Source: Glebionis coronaria (Eukaryota > Streptophyta > Magnoliopsida > Asterales > Asteraceae). Taken from it: DNA of 64,000 bases. Location: the NCBI GenBank assembly GCA_025667525.1, contig CM046875.1:287326140-287390139 (forward strand). The letters run 5' to 3'. Below the pieces are notes generated by a model, which saw only the letters and a program-made list of their open reading frames with translations, was not told the origin of the DNA and did no database searches. Positions 23,881-33,606 of this stretch are shown in pieces (position 1 is the stretch's first letter; the number at the start of each line of letters is the position of its first letter). Made by a program: the position numbers and the translations under genes.

Positions 23881-24978
23881 ATTATTCTTCACAATCATGA
23901 AAATAAATCAAGCCTTTATACCATTATACTAGTTGCTGTGAATATGCCAAACTCCAAAACACTGCTGTCCCAAAAATCAGATTTGACAGCAGGGGGAACT
24001 TTCAAAAACAGTGGGAATCTATTAATGAAAGCAGGGGGAACTATTGAAGGCAGGGTGATCGCAACAGGGGGAACTTTTGATGAAAGCAGGGTAAACTTTT
24101 TCAAAATCCGGGGGAACTTTTAATGCCCCTGTTTTTGTTATTAACTGTGCCAAACCCACACAAAGTGGGAATGAATTTATAACAGGTAATAAATAAAAAC
24201 AAAGACTATTAAAAATGACCTACTGTGAATAGTTTATACCTGTTGTAATTAAAATGCACAATGTTTTGTACAGACACTTACATCACATCTGCTATACCCC
24301 TCGTGATACAGCAGTCAATCATAATCAGGTTGCAAACAGTCAAAACACGAACCCTTGGCTATTTAATCAAGTTGCATACAGTTGGACAAATGTCGTCACT
24401 GAATACAACCAATTACTAACCCCCCCCCCCCCCCCCCCATTCCAATCATAATTCACATGATAACACGTTTCCCCTGTGGGAACTCGTCTCTTTTTTAATT
24501 GTGTCTAACTCATACCCAATCAAGATCCCAAATATGATTTGTCCTCTTGTGTCCATAAGTTGAACGATTTTGAAGACTTTAGGGCCACCGTAAATACCAA
24601 CATAGACCATATACTAATCAAACGTCCCTTTCATATTAATGACAAAAGACAATCAATTGTTTTTGTCCATGATTTCACCCCACATGGGACTAAAAATCAT
24701 ATGATCTTTTGTTCATAACACAAATACCCAAAGACCAATCATATTATTTTCGTTTCTATTGTTGGATATTTTATTCCCAATTCACTATCAGTAATGAACG
24801 TGAATAAAGTGCGCCATCAAAGATTGAATCTGCTTCTAACCACAAACAGCAGATGTCACGAGCAACAAACAGAAACTTTCACAAAACAGCTTCGATCACC
24901 AACCTTTTTATCACAACAACATGAACACGAAAAACATCTTGATCTCCTAGATATCGAGCCACCCGCTCTGATACCACT
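23881..24978 (-). other. right part of Copia-1n internal region
   Basis: Non-coding. A cluster of AGCAGGGGGA/AACAGGGGGA cores at about 23988, 24007, 24030, 24049, 24063 and 24085 continues the Copia-1 motif with looser spacing (14-23). A 19-base C run is at 24420-24438. The rest up to the primer-binding site (24966-24978, minus TGGTATCAGAGC) shows nothing recognisable; small open frames have no domain. Confidence 0.6.
24420..24438. repeat. 19-base C homopolymer
   Basis: Uninterrupted C run (G run on the element's sense strand). It could form quadruplex structure; its exact length is uncertain in any read technology. Confidence 0.85.
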
Positions 24979-25554
24979 TGTTGAATCCAAGATCGTTAGA
25001 CTCAAACAGTCGAAACCGTTTTATCTAGGTTGATCATCATTCATATGATAACATAGCAGAATAAGAACAATGATCATGAATAAGATGTTTAACAAAGATG
25101 AATAATTCCCAAAGGGTTTGTACTATATATGATTAACACAAACAACTCTAGGTGTGTGTACATTGAATCCCACACCTAGAGATCATAATAGCAGTAGGTT
25201 ACATTTTGTGTGTTGGGACTGATGAATAAAACCTATGCCTGGTGGTTCCTTTTATAACTTAAGAAACCCAGGGATACATGGAAACTAAATAAAGTAATAA
25301 TGACTAAATCAAAACTGACTTATGCATTCTTATCCTGTGTTGACCAAATCTTCATACTTATCACTAGCAGTGGGAAGGACACTAGCAGGGGCAAGTACTC
25401 CAACAGGGGAAACTTGCTCAAGCAGGGGAAAGTACTCCAGCAGGGGGAACTCCAACAGGGGGATCTCCAGCAGTGGGAATTCTAGCAGTGATAATGTCCT
25501 ATTTGGTCTTTCTTGTTTCCATAGTGATTTGACTCATCAACTTTTGACCCAACA
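24979..25554 (-). repeat. Copia-1n 5' LTR
   Basis: 576 bp with TGTTG...CAACA ends, homologous along its length to 8016-8542 but longer because of an expanded motif array (25366-25493). Minus TATAAAAG at 25256-25249. The primer-binding site at 24966-24978 sets its orientation. Confidence 0.85.
25366..25493 (-). repeat. AGCAGGGGAA array in Copia-1n LTR
   Basis: Eight cores (AGCAGTGGGA, AGCAGGGGCA, AACAGGGGAA and similar) start at 25366, 25384, 25402, 25421, 25439, 25454, 25469 and 25484. Spacings are 18, 18, 19, 18, 15, 15, 15, with differing spacers. The same place in LTR 8016-8542 has only three weak cores. Confidence 0.9.
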
Positions 25555-25609
25555 ATGCTGACGTGGCAATAAAGCAGATTTACTTTTTGGTCAAAGTTTG
25601 ACTAGGGTA

Positions 25610-25938
25610 TCCCTGGCGACATGTCGCCAGGGATAATCCGTCCAAAATTAGATGCAAAATGAAAGAGCGCGAAATTTTCTCTCCAATTTATCCCTGGCGA
25701 CGTGTCGCCAGGGAAACTTTGTCCAAAATTATCCCTGGCGACATGTCGCCAGAGAAAGTTCGTCCATCGTATTTAACAATAGTTATTTTTTGATAATAAC
25801 CTGCCAAATTTATCCCTGGCGACATGTCGCCAGGGAAACTTTGTAAAACTTAATTAGCTTCAAAGTTAAGCAGAAAATGTCTGGCGGGCTTTTACACGCC
25901 AAATCTCAAAAGTTTCCCTGGCGACATGTCGCCGGGGA
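25610..25938. repeat. array of five long palindromes
   Basis: Five near-identical 24-bp palindromes with core CTGGCGACATGTCGCCAG start at 25610, 25691, 25732, 25813 and 25915. The first and fourth are perfect or nearly so; 25691 has CGTG in the centre. Start-to-start distances are 81, 41, 81 and 102. The same palindrome recurs at 62539-62785. It may be a subterminal repeat of a DNA transposon or a palindromic satellite; no terminal inverted repeat could be fixed. 25555-25609 shows nothing. Confidence 0.85.
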
Positions 25939-25984
25939 AACTCCCTGTAAAATATATATAATTAGTTTTTGCTTGTTATGAAAA

Positions 25985-26303
25985 ATTATTAATTATTCCA
26001 TATAATTATTATTTAACTATCGATCTGCTGCTATTTTATTTTTGCGACGTTTATATAATAAAAATGAGACATTTATAAAACAAATATTTATTTATTCCAA
26101 ATAATTATTATTTTAACTATCGATCCGATGTTATTTTATTTTTGCGACGTTTATATAATAAAAATGAGACATTTATAAAACAAATATTTATTTATTCCAA
26201 ATAATTATTATTTTAACTATCGATCCGATGTTATTTTATTTTTGCGACGTTTATATAATAAAAACGAGACATTTATAAAACAAATATTTATTTATTCAAA
26301 ATA
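25985..26303. repeat. 100-bp AT-rich tandem repeat
   Basis: About 3.2 copies of a 100-bp unit containing 'tttgcgacgtttatataata' at 26041, 26141 and 26241, spaced exactly 100. The first copy is the most diverged. 26304-26530 has no other feature. Confidence 0.9.
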
Positions 26304-26530
26304 TTACCTAAAACCTTTTGTAACATCACATGGGAGACTTACAGACAAACACTCCTAAACATAATTTTATTCGTCACGGACACTTAAACACGCGCTTAAT
26401 TAAACATGGAGATTACAACGATATTAGACTCGTAAACACGGAAAAAAAACACATCACAAACTAGTTCAAACTAAGGTTCCCCATGTCATCGTAAAGGTCG
26501 TGAAGTAGTGCAGTTGAATCCATTGTGTGC

Positions 26531-26914
26531 CTATCGCAATTTTTGTACAACCTCAAGTACCTTTATCGTTCCATTCAAGCGCACACAGTTTGCACACGTT
26601 GAAGACCTTGGAGAAGAAATTGGAGTCCTCGAAGGTCTCGAAGAAGAGATTGGAGGAGAAAAGATCGTTGAAGGTCTTGAAGAAGAGCTTGGAAGAGAAA
26701 AGCTCATTGAACCTCCAAGAGAATTGACAAGTAGTCTGACTCGTTCGTCTTTCCATAAAAAAAATCCGCATCCATATGAAACTGAAGGTTGCACCTTTGA
26801 ACGTGGACAAGCATAGTACTGTCTACCAAATGTATCATCTTGCCACGATTGTCGAAGAACTACATCTCCACGTCCACACGTACACGGAAAAGCTTCATGA
26901 TTCAACATCTTCAT
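26531..26914 (-). CDS. GRF-type zinc-finger protein, small
   Basis: 127 residues from ATG at 26914. Residues about 10-56 fit a GRF zinc finger: CTCG, then SWQDDTFGRQYYACP and CGFFLWKDE, i.e. the Cys-x-Cys-Gly, aromatic and Cys-Pro, Cys-Gly-Phe-Phe pattern. GRF fingers bind nucleic acid in DNA-repair and topoisomerase proteins; in plants many short GRF proteins of unknown role occur, often in repeat-rich DNA. After the finger comes a low-complexity Ser/Pro/Arg stretch (about 70-105) and a short tail with CANC. It is complete but lies between repeats and palindrome arrays, so it may be part of a DNA transposon or a captured gene. Expression is not shown. Confidence 0.6.
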   Translation of the reverse strand: MKMLNHEAFPCTCGRGDVVLRQSWQDDTFGRQYYACPRSKVQPSVSYGCGFFLWKDERVRLLVNSLGGSMSFSLPSSSSRPSTIFSPPISSSRPSRTPISSPRSSTCANCVRLNGTIKVLEVVQKLR

Positions 26915-27179
26915 AATAACAATGTGTTTGTGATGATAAGTGTGTGTGATCTGGTGGTGGTTGTGATGATAAGGAGTGTGTGTGGTTCTCCTTTTATGCT
27001 AAAAATGGAGGGAAATTGTTAACATTTTCCCTCCAATGTTTTCCCTCCAATATTTTCCCGCAATGTTTTCCCGCCAATGTTTTCCCTCCAATATTTAGAT
27101 GTTCAATTGACCACCCATCCATCAAATCCATCAGCTGGACAAGTGTTGCATACTGAAACCTCATGCATGAGTGTATTTG
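26915..27179. other. upstream region of the GRF ORF with a short repeat
   Basis: 27022-27095 holds about six tandem copies of a 13-15-base unit like 'aatgttttccctcc'. No TATA element was confidently identified for the minus-strand ORF. The 41-bp minisatellite begins at about 27180. Confidence 0.55.
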
Positions 27180-27435
27180 GATGAGTCGGTATGTCTTGGT
27201 TACACGTTAGATGTTCAATGGATGAGTCGACATATCTTGGTTACACGTTAGATGTTTAATGTATGAGTCGGCATGTCTTGGTTACACGTTAGATGTTCAA
27301 TGGATGAGTCGACATGTCTTGGTTACACGTTAGATGTTCAATGGATGAGTCGGTATGCATTTGTTAAACCTTAGATGTTCAATGGATGAGTCGGTATGTG
27401 TTGGTTACACGTTAGATGTTCAATGGATGAGTCGA
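27180..27435. repeat. 41-bp minisatellite, left half
   Basis: About six copies of a 41-bp unit containing GATGTTCAATGGATGAGTCG and 'ttggttacacgtta'. It is cut at 27435 by element B1 and resumes at 61909, so it marks the insertion site. Confidence 0.9.
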
Positions 27436-29098
27436 TAATAAGTGTTAAAACACTTATCCTTTTACCACTTATTTCCAATAATAACAAGACCAAAACGTGT
27501 ATTTTATGTCGTAAAAGTCGGAATTATGCGTGGTTTGTGTTTTTATTGTGTTTTAGGACCAAAAGATGAAAAAGGAAGAAATCACGGGCTTTCACGGGCT
27601 TTTATCGAAGAAAACGAGAAAAGACGAAGTCAAAAGATCAAGAGTGCAAAAAGAACGGAAGTCCAAGGCCTATTCTGAAGATTTATCGAAGAAAAAGTCT
27701 AAAGACGGAAGTTTAATAAAGTCAAAGAACTCAAGTCTAAATAAGTGAAGAATTTATAAGACGAGTTTAATTAATCTTGAGACGACGTCGAGAAAAGTCG
27801 AAGAACTTAAAAGACGAAGAGCCGAGAAGAAAGAAAGAGGAGGCAACACATGCACCTCCCCATTTCCCTATAAATACCCTCCTAAACACATTAGGAGGGT
27901 GGTTAGCTAGTTTCATTTTCATTTTTCTTTCTAGTTTTTAGAGAGAGAAAGTTTTAAGCTTTCTCTCACTAAGTTTTAATCTTTTCTTTCAAGTTAAGTT
28001 CTTTTTAATCTTTGTACTTCAATTTCATTAATAAAAAAAGTTGAAGTTAAGTCTTTAATCTTTTATCTCTTTCTACCTTTCTTGATTTCACTTTAATTTT
28101 TGATCCGAAAATTACATTTCGTACGGTTTGATTTTGATTGATGATTTCGTGATTAAAAGGGTTATCTTTTTATGCTTTTCTAAGTCTTACGCGGATTAAG
28201 CTTTAAGTTCTTCATGCTTATTGGCTTATTAATGTTTAGCTTATTGTTTTTAGTTTTCTCAAAAAGTTTAATCTTTTTAAAGTTCCTTTTAAAAAGTTTA
28301 CGAATTTCATATTTCAAAAGTTGTCAAATTTATGCTTATTGAGTTGTTTAAGATTTGGTTAAGTGAGCTTATTGGAACTGCTTATTGAAACTTTGGCTTA
28401 TTTTTCATTTTCGGATTGTTGGTGTTCATCGCAATATTGAGCTTTTACACATTCCGACGCCTCATTCCGATAGGTTGCTTATTTGTATCGCAATAACCCA
28501 TTGTGGTTCTACTTTGCGATCACTTGGTTTTTCCCCTTATTCCGATCTGGGATTGCGATCGCTCATTGCGATCGCATATTCCGACGGAACTTAAGGTTTA
28601 TTTAAGTTGAAACTCTGCCCAAATTTTGTTAACAACATTCCAATACTTGAACATTGCGACAGAAGTGTTTCTTTTATTCTGATCTGAACATTCCGATAGA
28701 ACAACATTGCGACAGCACTACTTCCCGACAGCTTTAACATTTGTATTCCGATCTGAGATATTCCGATGACTTGTTTTATATTTATTCTGATGGTTTTGAT
28801 TTTAGTACATTCCGATAGACTGGTTTATTTGCATTCCATTCTGAGAGTTTAAGCTTTTAAGTTTTAAAGTTTTATAATGTTTTAAGTTCTAAATTTACTT
28901 GTTAAGTTTTTAATCATTTACATTTTACTCAACGACATTTTCTTATTTGCTTTTAGTTTAAAAATAGATAATCAACCAACCCAAAATTTTCTTCCACCAA
29001 GAACAATTGAGTCGCACTTTATACCAATAATCAATTTGAAGAGACTGGAACAACGAAATTATTTTATACTTGGAAATACCTTGTATTAAATGGCGCCG
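27436..29098 (+). repeat. Athila B1 5' LTR
   Basis: 1,663 bp beginning TAATAAGTG and ending TATTA, two bases before the primer-binding site. TATAAATA at 27869-27876 is followed by GGTTAGCTAGTTTCATTTT, a likely transcription start region that resembles Athila A. The last third carries the TTCCGAT/TTGCGAC array. Open frames in it are not genes. Confidence 0.92.
28430..28835 (+). repeat. TTCCGAT / TTGCGACAG array in B1 LTR
   Basis: Alternating cores such as ATTCCGAT and ATTGCGAC recur, e.g. CGA at 28694, 28710, 28726, 28749 and 28764, about 15-24 bases apart, with differing spacers. Equivalent arrays lie in the B2 LTRs at 44955-45365, 45765-46145 and 55370-55775. Confidence 0.85.
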
Positions 29099-29100
29099 CT

Positions 29101-29116
29101 GCCGGCTCTTTTCGTT
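29101..29116 (+). other. Athila B1 tRNA-Asp primer-binding site
   Basis: TGGCGCCGCTGCCGG, two bases after the LTR end; identical to the site in Athila A. Confidence 0.85.
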
Positions 29117-29308
29117 AATATTAACGGTTTTTAGTGAGCGACGCGTTGGATTTTGGGATCCGTTCACTTTTGAACGTTATTTTTCTTGCTTATAAATTTT
29201 CAAAAATCCATAGAAATTAAAAAAATTTCAAAATATCCAAAAAAATAGAAAAACACAAAAAAACCAAAAATATTTCTTGTCTATCTTTATTTTAGTTTGT
29301 AGGTATGT

Positions 29309-31953
29309 ATGCGTACTCGTGCTCGTAAGAAGAAAGTAGCTCAAGCCGAAGTCATTACTCCACCTATTGTCACCATGGACAATCAACCAATGATCGAGCT
29401 TTTGCAATCGCACGTAGAGGGCAACACCGATGCTATTGTCATACCTGAGATTGGAGCCAACAACTTTGAGCTTAAATCCAGCTTCATTCAAATGGTCTCT
29501 GCTCAACCTTTCTTGGGGCGTTCGCTTGATGATCCTCATGACCATATAAAAAGGTTCCTTCAACTCACTAATACGGTCAAGTATAATGGGGTTTCACAAG
29601 AAGCTTGCAACTTTTTCCTTTCTCCTTAGAGGGACAAGCCCGGAATTGGCTTGATAAGGAACCGCCACAAAGTATTCTTACGTGGACGGATTTAGAGACC
29701 AAGTTCATTAACTACTTTTTCCCACCCTCACGTACTACCGCTTTGCGGAATGAGATCATTACGTTTGAACAAAAGTACGGTGAGACATTAAGTGAATCTT
29801 GGGACCGTTTTAAGGAACTTTTAAGGAAGTGTCCACAACATGGTTTCACAAAAGTACATCAAATAAATACCTTTTACAATGGTTTAAGCATGAATGACCA
29901 AGATTCACTAAATAGTGCCTCGGGGGGTAACATTTTGGTTAAATCTTCTAATGTCGCTTGGGATATTATTGAGAACAAGTCTAGAGAGTAAACCAAGAGT
30001 GTTCGGACTAATTTGGCTAGTGCTAGCACTAATGAGAGCGACAAGAGAATTGATAAGCATACTTCGCTTGTTGAATCACTTGCTCTCCAAACCGCCAACA
30101 ATGCCAAACAAATCACTGCCCAAGCTAATGCTTTGAGTCAATCATGTGAAATATGCGGGGGATCTCATTCATACACCGATTGTCCTTCGACTCATGACAA
30201 TCCGGAAAATGTGTATGCCGCCAACGATAACTTTTCTACAGGAGGCTATCAAGCACGTCCTCAAGGTGACCGCAATTTGCTCAGCTATCGCTCAAACAAC
30301 TTTCTTTCACCACCCCGGTCTTCCCCCACAAAACCCAAACAACCTCAATCACAACAATCAAAACCAACCTCATGCTCCAAATCAATATCAAACCCAAAGA
30401 ACCCCATATCCACCTCAAAGAAACAACCAAGTTTACCAACAACCCGCTTATCAACCACCTGCCTACCATGATCCTCCTCCCAACCAACCCACCGCATTAC
30501 ATCAAGACGTTGAAACTTACATGAGGACTAATGATGCGATAGTGCAGAATCTTCAGCGGGAAATGGCCAACATGAAAGCTGATATGGTGAAACAAGGGAA
30601 TGATCTTCAAGCCGATATGCGAAAGACTTTGGCTAGTCAAACAAATGACTTAAGGAACGTGATGGCTAGTTTCTTCCCATGTAATCAAGCCTCTGGTTTG
30701 GGTTCTCTTCCGAGTAACACCGTTTCTAATCCAAGAGGGGAGATCAAAGCAATCACCACTCGAAGTGAAAAAGGTTTAAAGGAACCCGAGCTTCCTACAC
30801 CTACACCGGTGATTGTGACAAAGGAAAACGAGTCTACTTCTCCAATTCCTCCAACTTCTACTTCTCCAATTCTTCCAACTTCTACTTCTCCAATTCCTCC
30901 AACTTCTACTTCTCCAATTCCACCGCCTTCTATTTCTACCCCACCACCACCCAAGGATGTGAGTGAGAATTCCATTCCAAAGCCTTCATCTCAACCCAAT
31001 ATACCTTATCCTTCAAGGTTGAGGAAAGAGAAATTGAAGAACAAGGATGATATTCAGGTTTCTAACTTTTTTAAAATGTTTAAACAACTGAATTTCAATA
31101 TCTCCTTTGCTGAGGCTCTCGCTCACATGCCAAAGTATGCCAAAATGTTTAAAGATCTTCTCAGTGATAAGGAGAAACTCCTCGATATCGCTCAGACCCA
31201 ACTTAATGAGAATTGCTCCGCAGTGCTCTTAAAGAAATTACCAACCAAACTTGGTGATCCGGGTCGTTTCTTGATTCCTTGTAACTTCCTCGGGGTAGAG
31301 AATTGTATGGCCCTAGCCGATCTAGGTGCTAGTATAAAATTAATGCCTTTAAGCGTTTGGAAACAATTGTCTCTACCCGAGCTAGTCCCCACACGAATGA
31401 CTTCGGAATTAGCCAACCGTACGGTTGCTTATCCGGTGGGGATAGCGGAAGATGTCTTCGTCGGTGTCGACAAATTCACCTTTCCGGCGGATTTTGTTGT
31501 CGTTGACTACGAGATGGATCCCCGTGTTCCATTAATCGTTAGACGTCCATTCTTGAGGATCGGTCGCACTCTCATTGATGTAGTCGCGGGTGAATTAATC
31601 ATGAGAGTTGGTGACGATAAAATCGTCTTCAACATGGGTAAACTTTCTAAGCAGCCTTCTGACAACAAGAGTGTTAATTTCATTGACGTTCTTGATGAGG
31701 CTTGTGGAGAACATTTCAAAGACGCTTGTAAAAGTGGTTCTTCTTCTCTACCCACTGTTGAGACCGTTTCCTCTATTACTCCATCACTAACTCCATTTGG
31801 AGAAAGTGATTTCATTTTCAAAGACTTTGAAGCAACTTTGGGAGATGTGGACTTAAAATATGACGATTCTCCCTCCAATTGGGATGAAGACATTCGTACC
31901 ATTGAGAAACTTCTCAATGAGGACCATATTTCTCCACCATCTCCTAAGGATAT
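29309..31953 (+). pseudogene. Athila B1 gag and protease
   Basis: Starts ATG at 29309 (MRTRARKKK). The Gag domain is of the same type as Athila A ([34 protein letters not shown]). Breaks: a short deletion with frameshift near 29600, a TAA at 29989-29991 and a one-base shift near 30312. The knuckle CEICGGSHSYTDC is at about 30148-30186, followed by a Pro-rich segment with a repeated S-P-I-P-P-T-S-T unit (30840-30925). Protease has ADLGAS (near 31316) with the downstream LIVRRPFL, where the usual Gly is Arg. The frame ends at the GATAT insertion site of B2. Confidence 0.88.
31949..31953 (+). other. left target-site duplication of B2 (GATAT)
   Basis: GATAT at 31949-31953 is repeated at 56025-56029, directly after the far end of B2. 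It fixes both boundaries of the inserted element. Confidence 0.92.
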
Positions 31954-32980
31954 TAATAAGTGTGAAAAAACTTATCTTTTTACCACATTTCCAATAATAA
32001 CAAGACCAAAACATGTAATTTATGTCGTAAAAGTCGGAATTATGCGTGGTTTGTGTTTTTATTGTGTTTTAGGACCAAAAGATGAAAAAGGAAGAAAACA
32101 CGGGCTTTCACGGGCTTTTATCAAAGAAAACGAGAAAAGACGAAGTCAAAAGATCAAGAGTGCTAGAAGAACGGATGTCCAAGACCTATTTTGAAGATTT
32201 ATCGAAGAAAAAGTCTAAAAGACGGAAGTTTAATGAAGTCGAAGAACTCAAGTCTAAATTATAGAAGAAAATTATTAAGACAAGTTCAAATCCCGAGACG
32301 ACGTCGAGAAAAGACAAAGATTTAAATCGAGTCGAGAAGAAAAGAAAGAAGGAAGCACACCACACATGCACTCCCCATTTTCCCTATAAATACCCTCCTA
32401 ATCACATTAGGAGGGGGGTTAGCTAGTTTTAGTTTTTTCATTTTTTTCTTTCTAGTTTTTAGAGAGAGAAAGTTCCCAACTTTCTCTCACTAAGTTTTCA
32501 TCTTTTCTTTTAAGATTAAGTTCTTTTTAATCTTTGTATTTGGATTTCGTTAATCTCAAGTTCAAGTTAAAGCTTTTAATTTTCAATCTCTTTCTTCCTT
32601 TCTTTATTTTACTTTGTTCTTAATCCGAAAGTTCATCCTTGCTCCGAATGGTTCTCAATTCGTGTTGATTTTGATTTTTCGTGATAAAAAGGTTGATCTT
32701 TCTATTCCTACATAAGCTCTCATACGGTTTAAGTTGTAAGCTCTTTGTGCTTATTGGCTTATTTCATGTTTTTAGCTTATTCCTTTTCGGATTACTTAAA
32801 CTTTTTAGTCTTTTTAAAAGTTTCTTTTATAAAGTTTATGATTTATGTTTTGAAAGTTGTCAAATTTAAGCTTATTGAGTTGTTTAAAGATTCAGTTAAG
32901 TTAGCTTATTGGAACTGCTTATTGAAACCTTGGTTTATTCTTCATTTTCGGATTAAGTGTTGTGTGCATCGCAATATTTG

Positions 32981-33506
32981 TGTTGGGAATAAATTAAGGC
33001 CAGATCACTTGAACGCTGACAAGAACAACTCAAGCGTTGACAAGAACAAAGTGAGCGCTGACAGCACAAGCGTTGACAAGTTAAAGTCAAGCGTTGATAG
33101 ATTGAAGACAAGCACTGATGGAAGATGTGAGCTACACGTTTATTATGTTCTAGAATACTTCTAGTAAGGATAGAAACGACAATGTATTTTCTATGTTTAT
33201 CTTTACCTAGAATAGTTGATATGTAGCTTATTGTACAAGGCTTCTTAGTCTATAAAAGAAGGCCTTTAGGTTAATGTTTAGTATCAAGTTTTCATTAAGT
33301 TTTCATTCGTAAACATCTTTCATTGTAAGCAAGTTCGACATTCATAATCAAAGTGAAAGTTTTGTTTACATCTTGTGTTCTTGTTTAAGTATTAAATTCC
33401 GCATAATACTTAGATTCACAAAGCATATAACAAAGGTTTCTCTACGTGTTATACTTGATCTAATCTCGTATACACAAAGCTAATCGATCTAAGTTTGGGA
33501 TCAACA
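32981..33506 (+). repeat. Copia-2 5' LTR
   Basis: 526 bp. The decamer array lies at its very start (33012-33120). TATAAAAG at 33251-33258 is the likely core promoter, followed by GAAGGCCTTTAGG. Ends in GATCAACA two bases before the primer-binding site. Confidence 0.96.
33012..33120 (+). repeat. RRCGYTGACA array in Copia-2 5' LTR
   Basis: Six decamers start at 33012, 33033, 33054, 33069, 33090 and 33111: spacings 21, 21, 15, 21, 21. Cores are AACGCTGACA, AGCGTTGACA, AGCGCTGACA and decayed forms. The array is repeated in the 3' LTR at 44451-44559. It includes TTGAC, the core of WRKY-type W-boxes, so a regulatory role is possible but unproven. Confidence 0.93.
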
Positions 33507-33508
33507 AG

Positions 33509-33520
33509 TGGTATCAGAGC
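33509..33520 (+). other. Copia-2 primer-binding site (tRNA-Met)
   Basis: TGGTATCAGAGC, two bases after the LTR end at 33506. Confidence 0.93.
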
Positions 33521-33606
33521 TTGTTGAGGAACTTTTGATCTTTTAAGAACACCAGAACGATATACGAACACCAAAACCCTAATTTTCTCAAAACCCTAAA
33601 AACATC

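Larger units (their letters stand above)
8543..25554 (-). mobile_element. Copia-1n: coding-poor copia unit, interrupted by Athila A
   Basis: On the minus strand it runs from LTR 24979-25554 and its primer-binding site (24966-24978) through about 1.8 kb of internal DNA (23881-24965 plus 8543-9284) to the polypurine tract at 8543-8554 and LTR 8016-8542. The middle is split by the Athila insertion 9285-23880 (duplication ATTAT). No gag or pol similarity was found, so it would depend on other elements. Repeated AGCAGGGGGA-type cores mark it as the Copia-1 family. Confidence 0.65.

Noticed and set aside
24794..25033. 79-codon plus-strand frame across a primer-binding site and LTR start
   Set aside because: It runs antisense over known LTR-element signals and has no domain.
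26508..26816. Plus-strand Glu-rich open frame opposite the GRF ORF
   Set aside because: It is the antisense of the Ser/Pro-rich part of the GRF protein; the minus frame has the zinc-finger pattern.
30685..30975. Gly/Glu/Val-rich minus-strand frame
   Set aside because: Antisense of the Pro/Ser/Thr repeat in B1 Gag.
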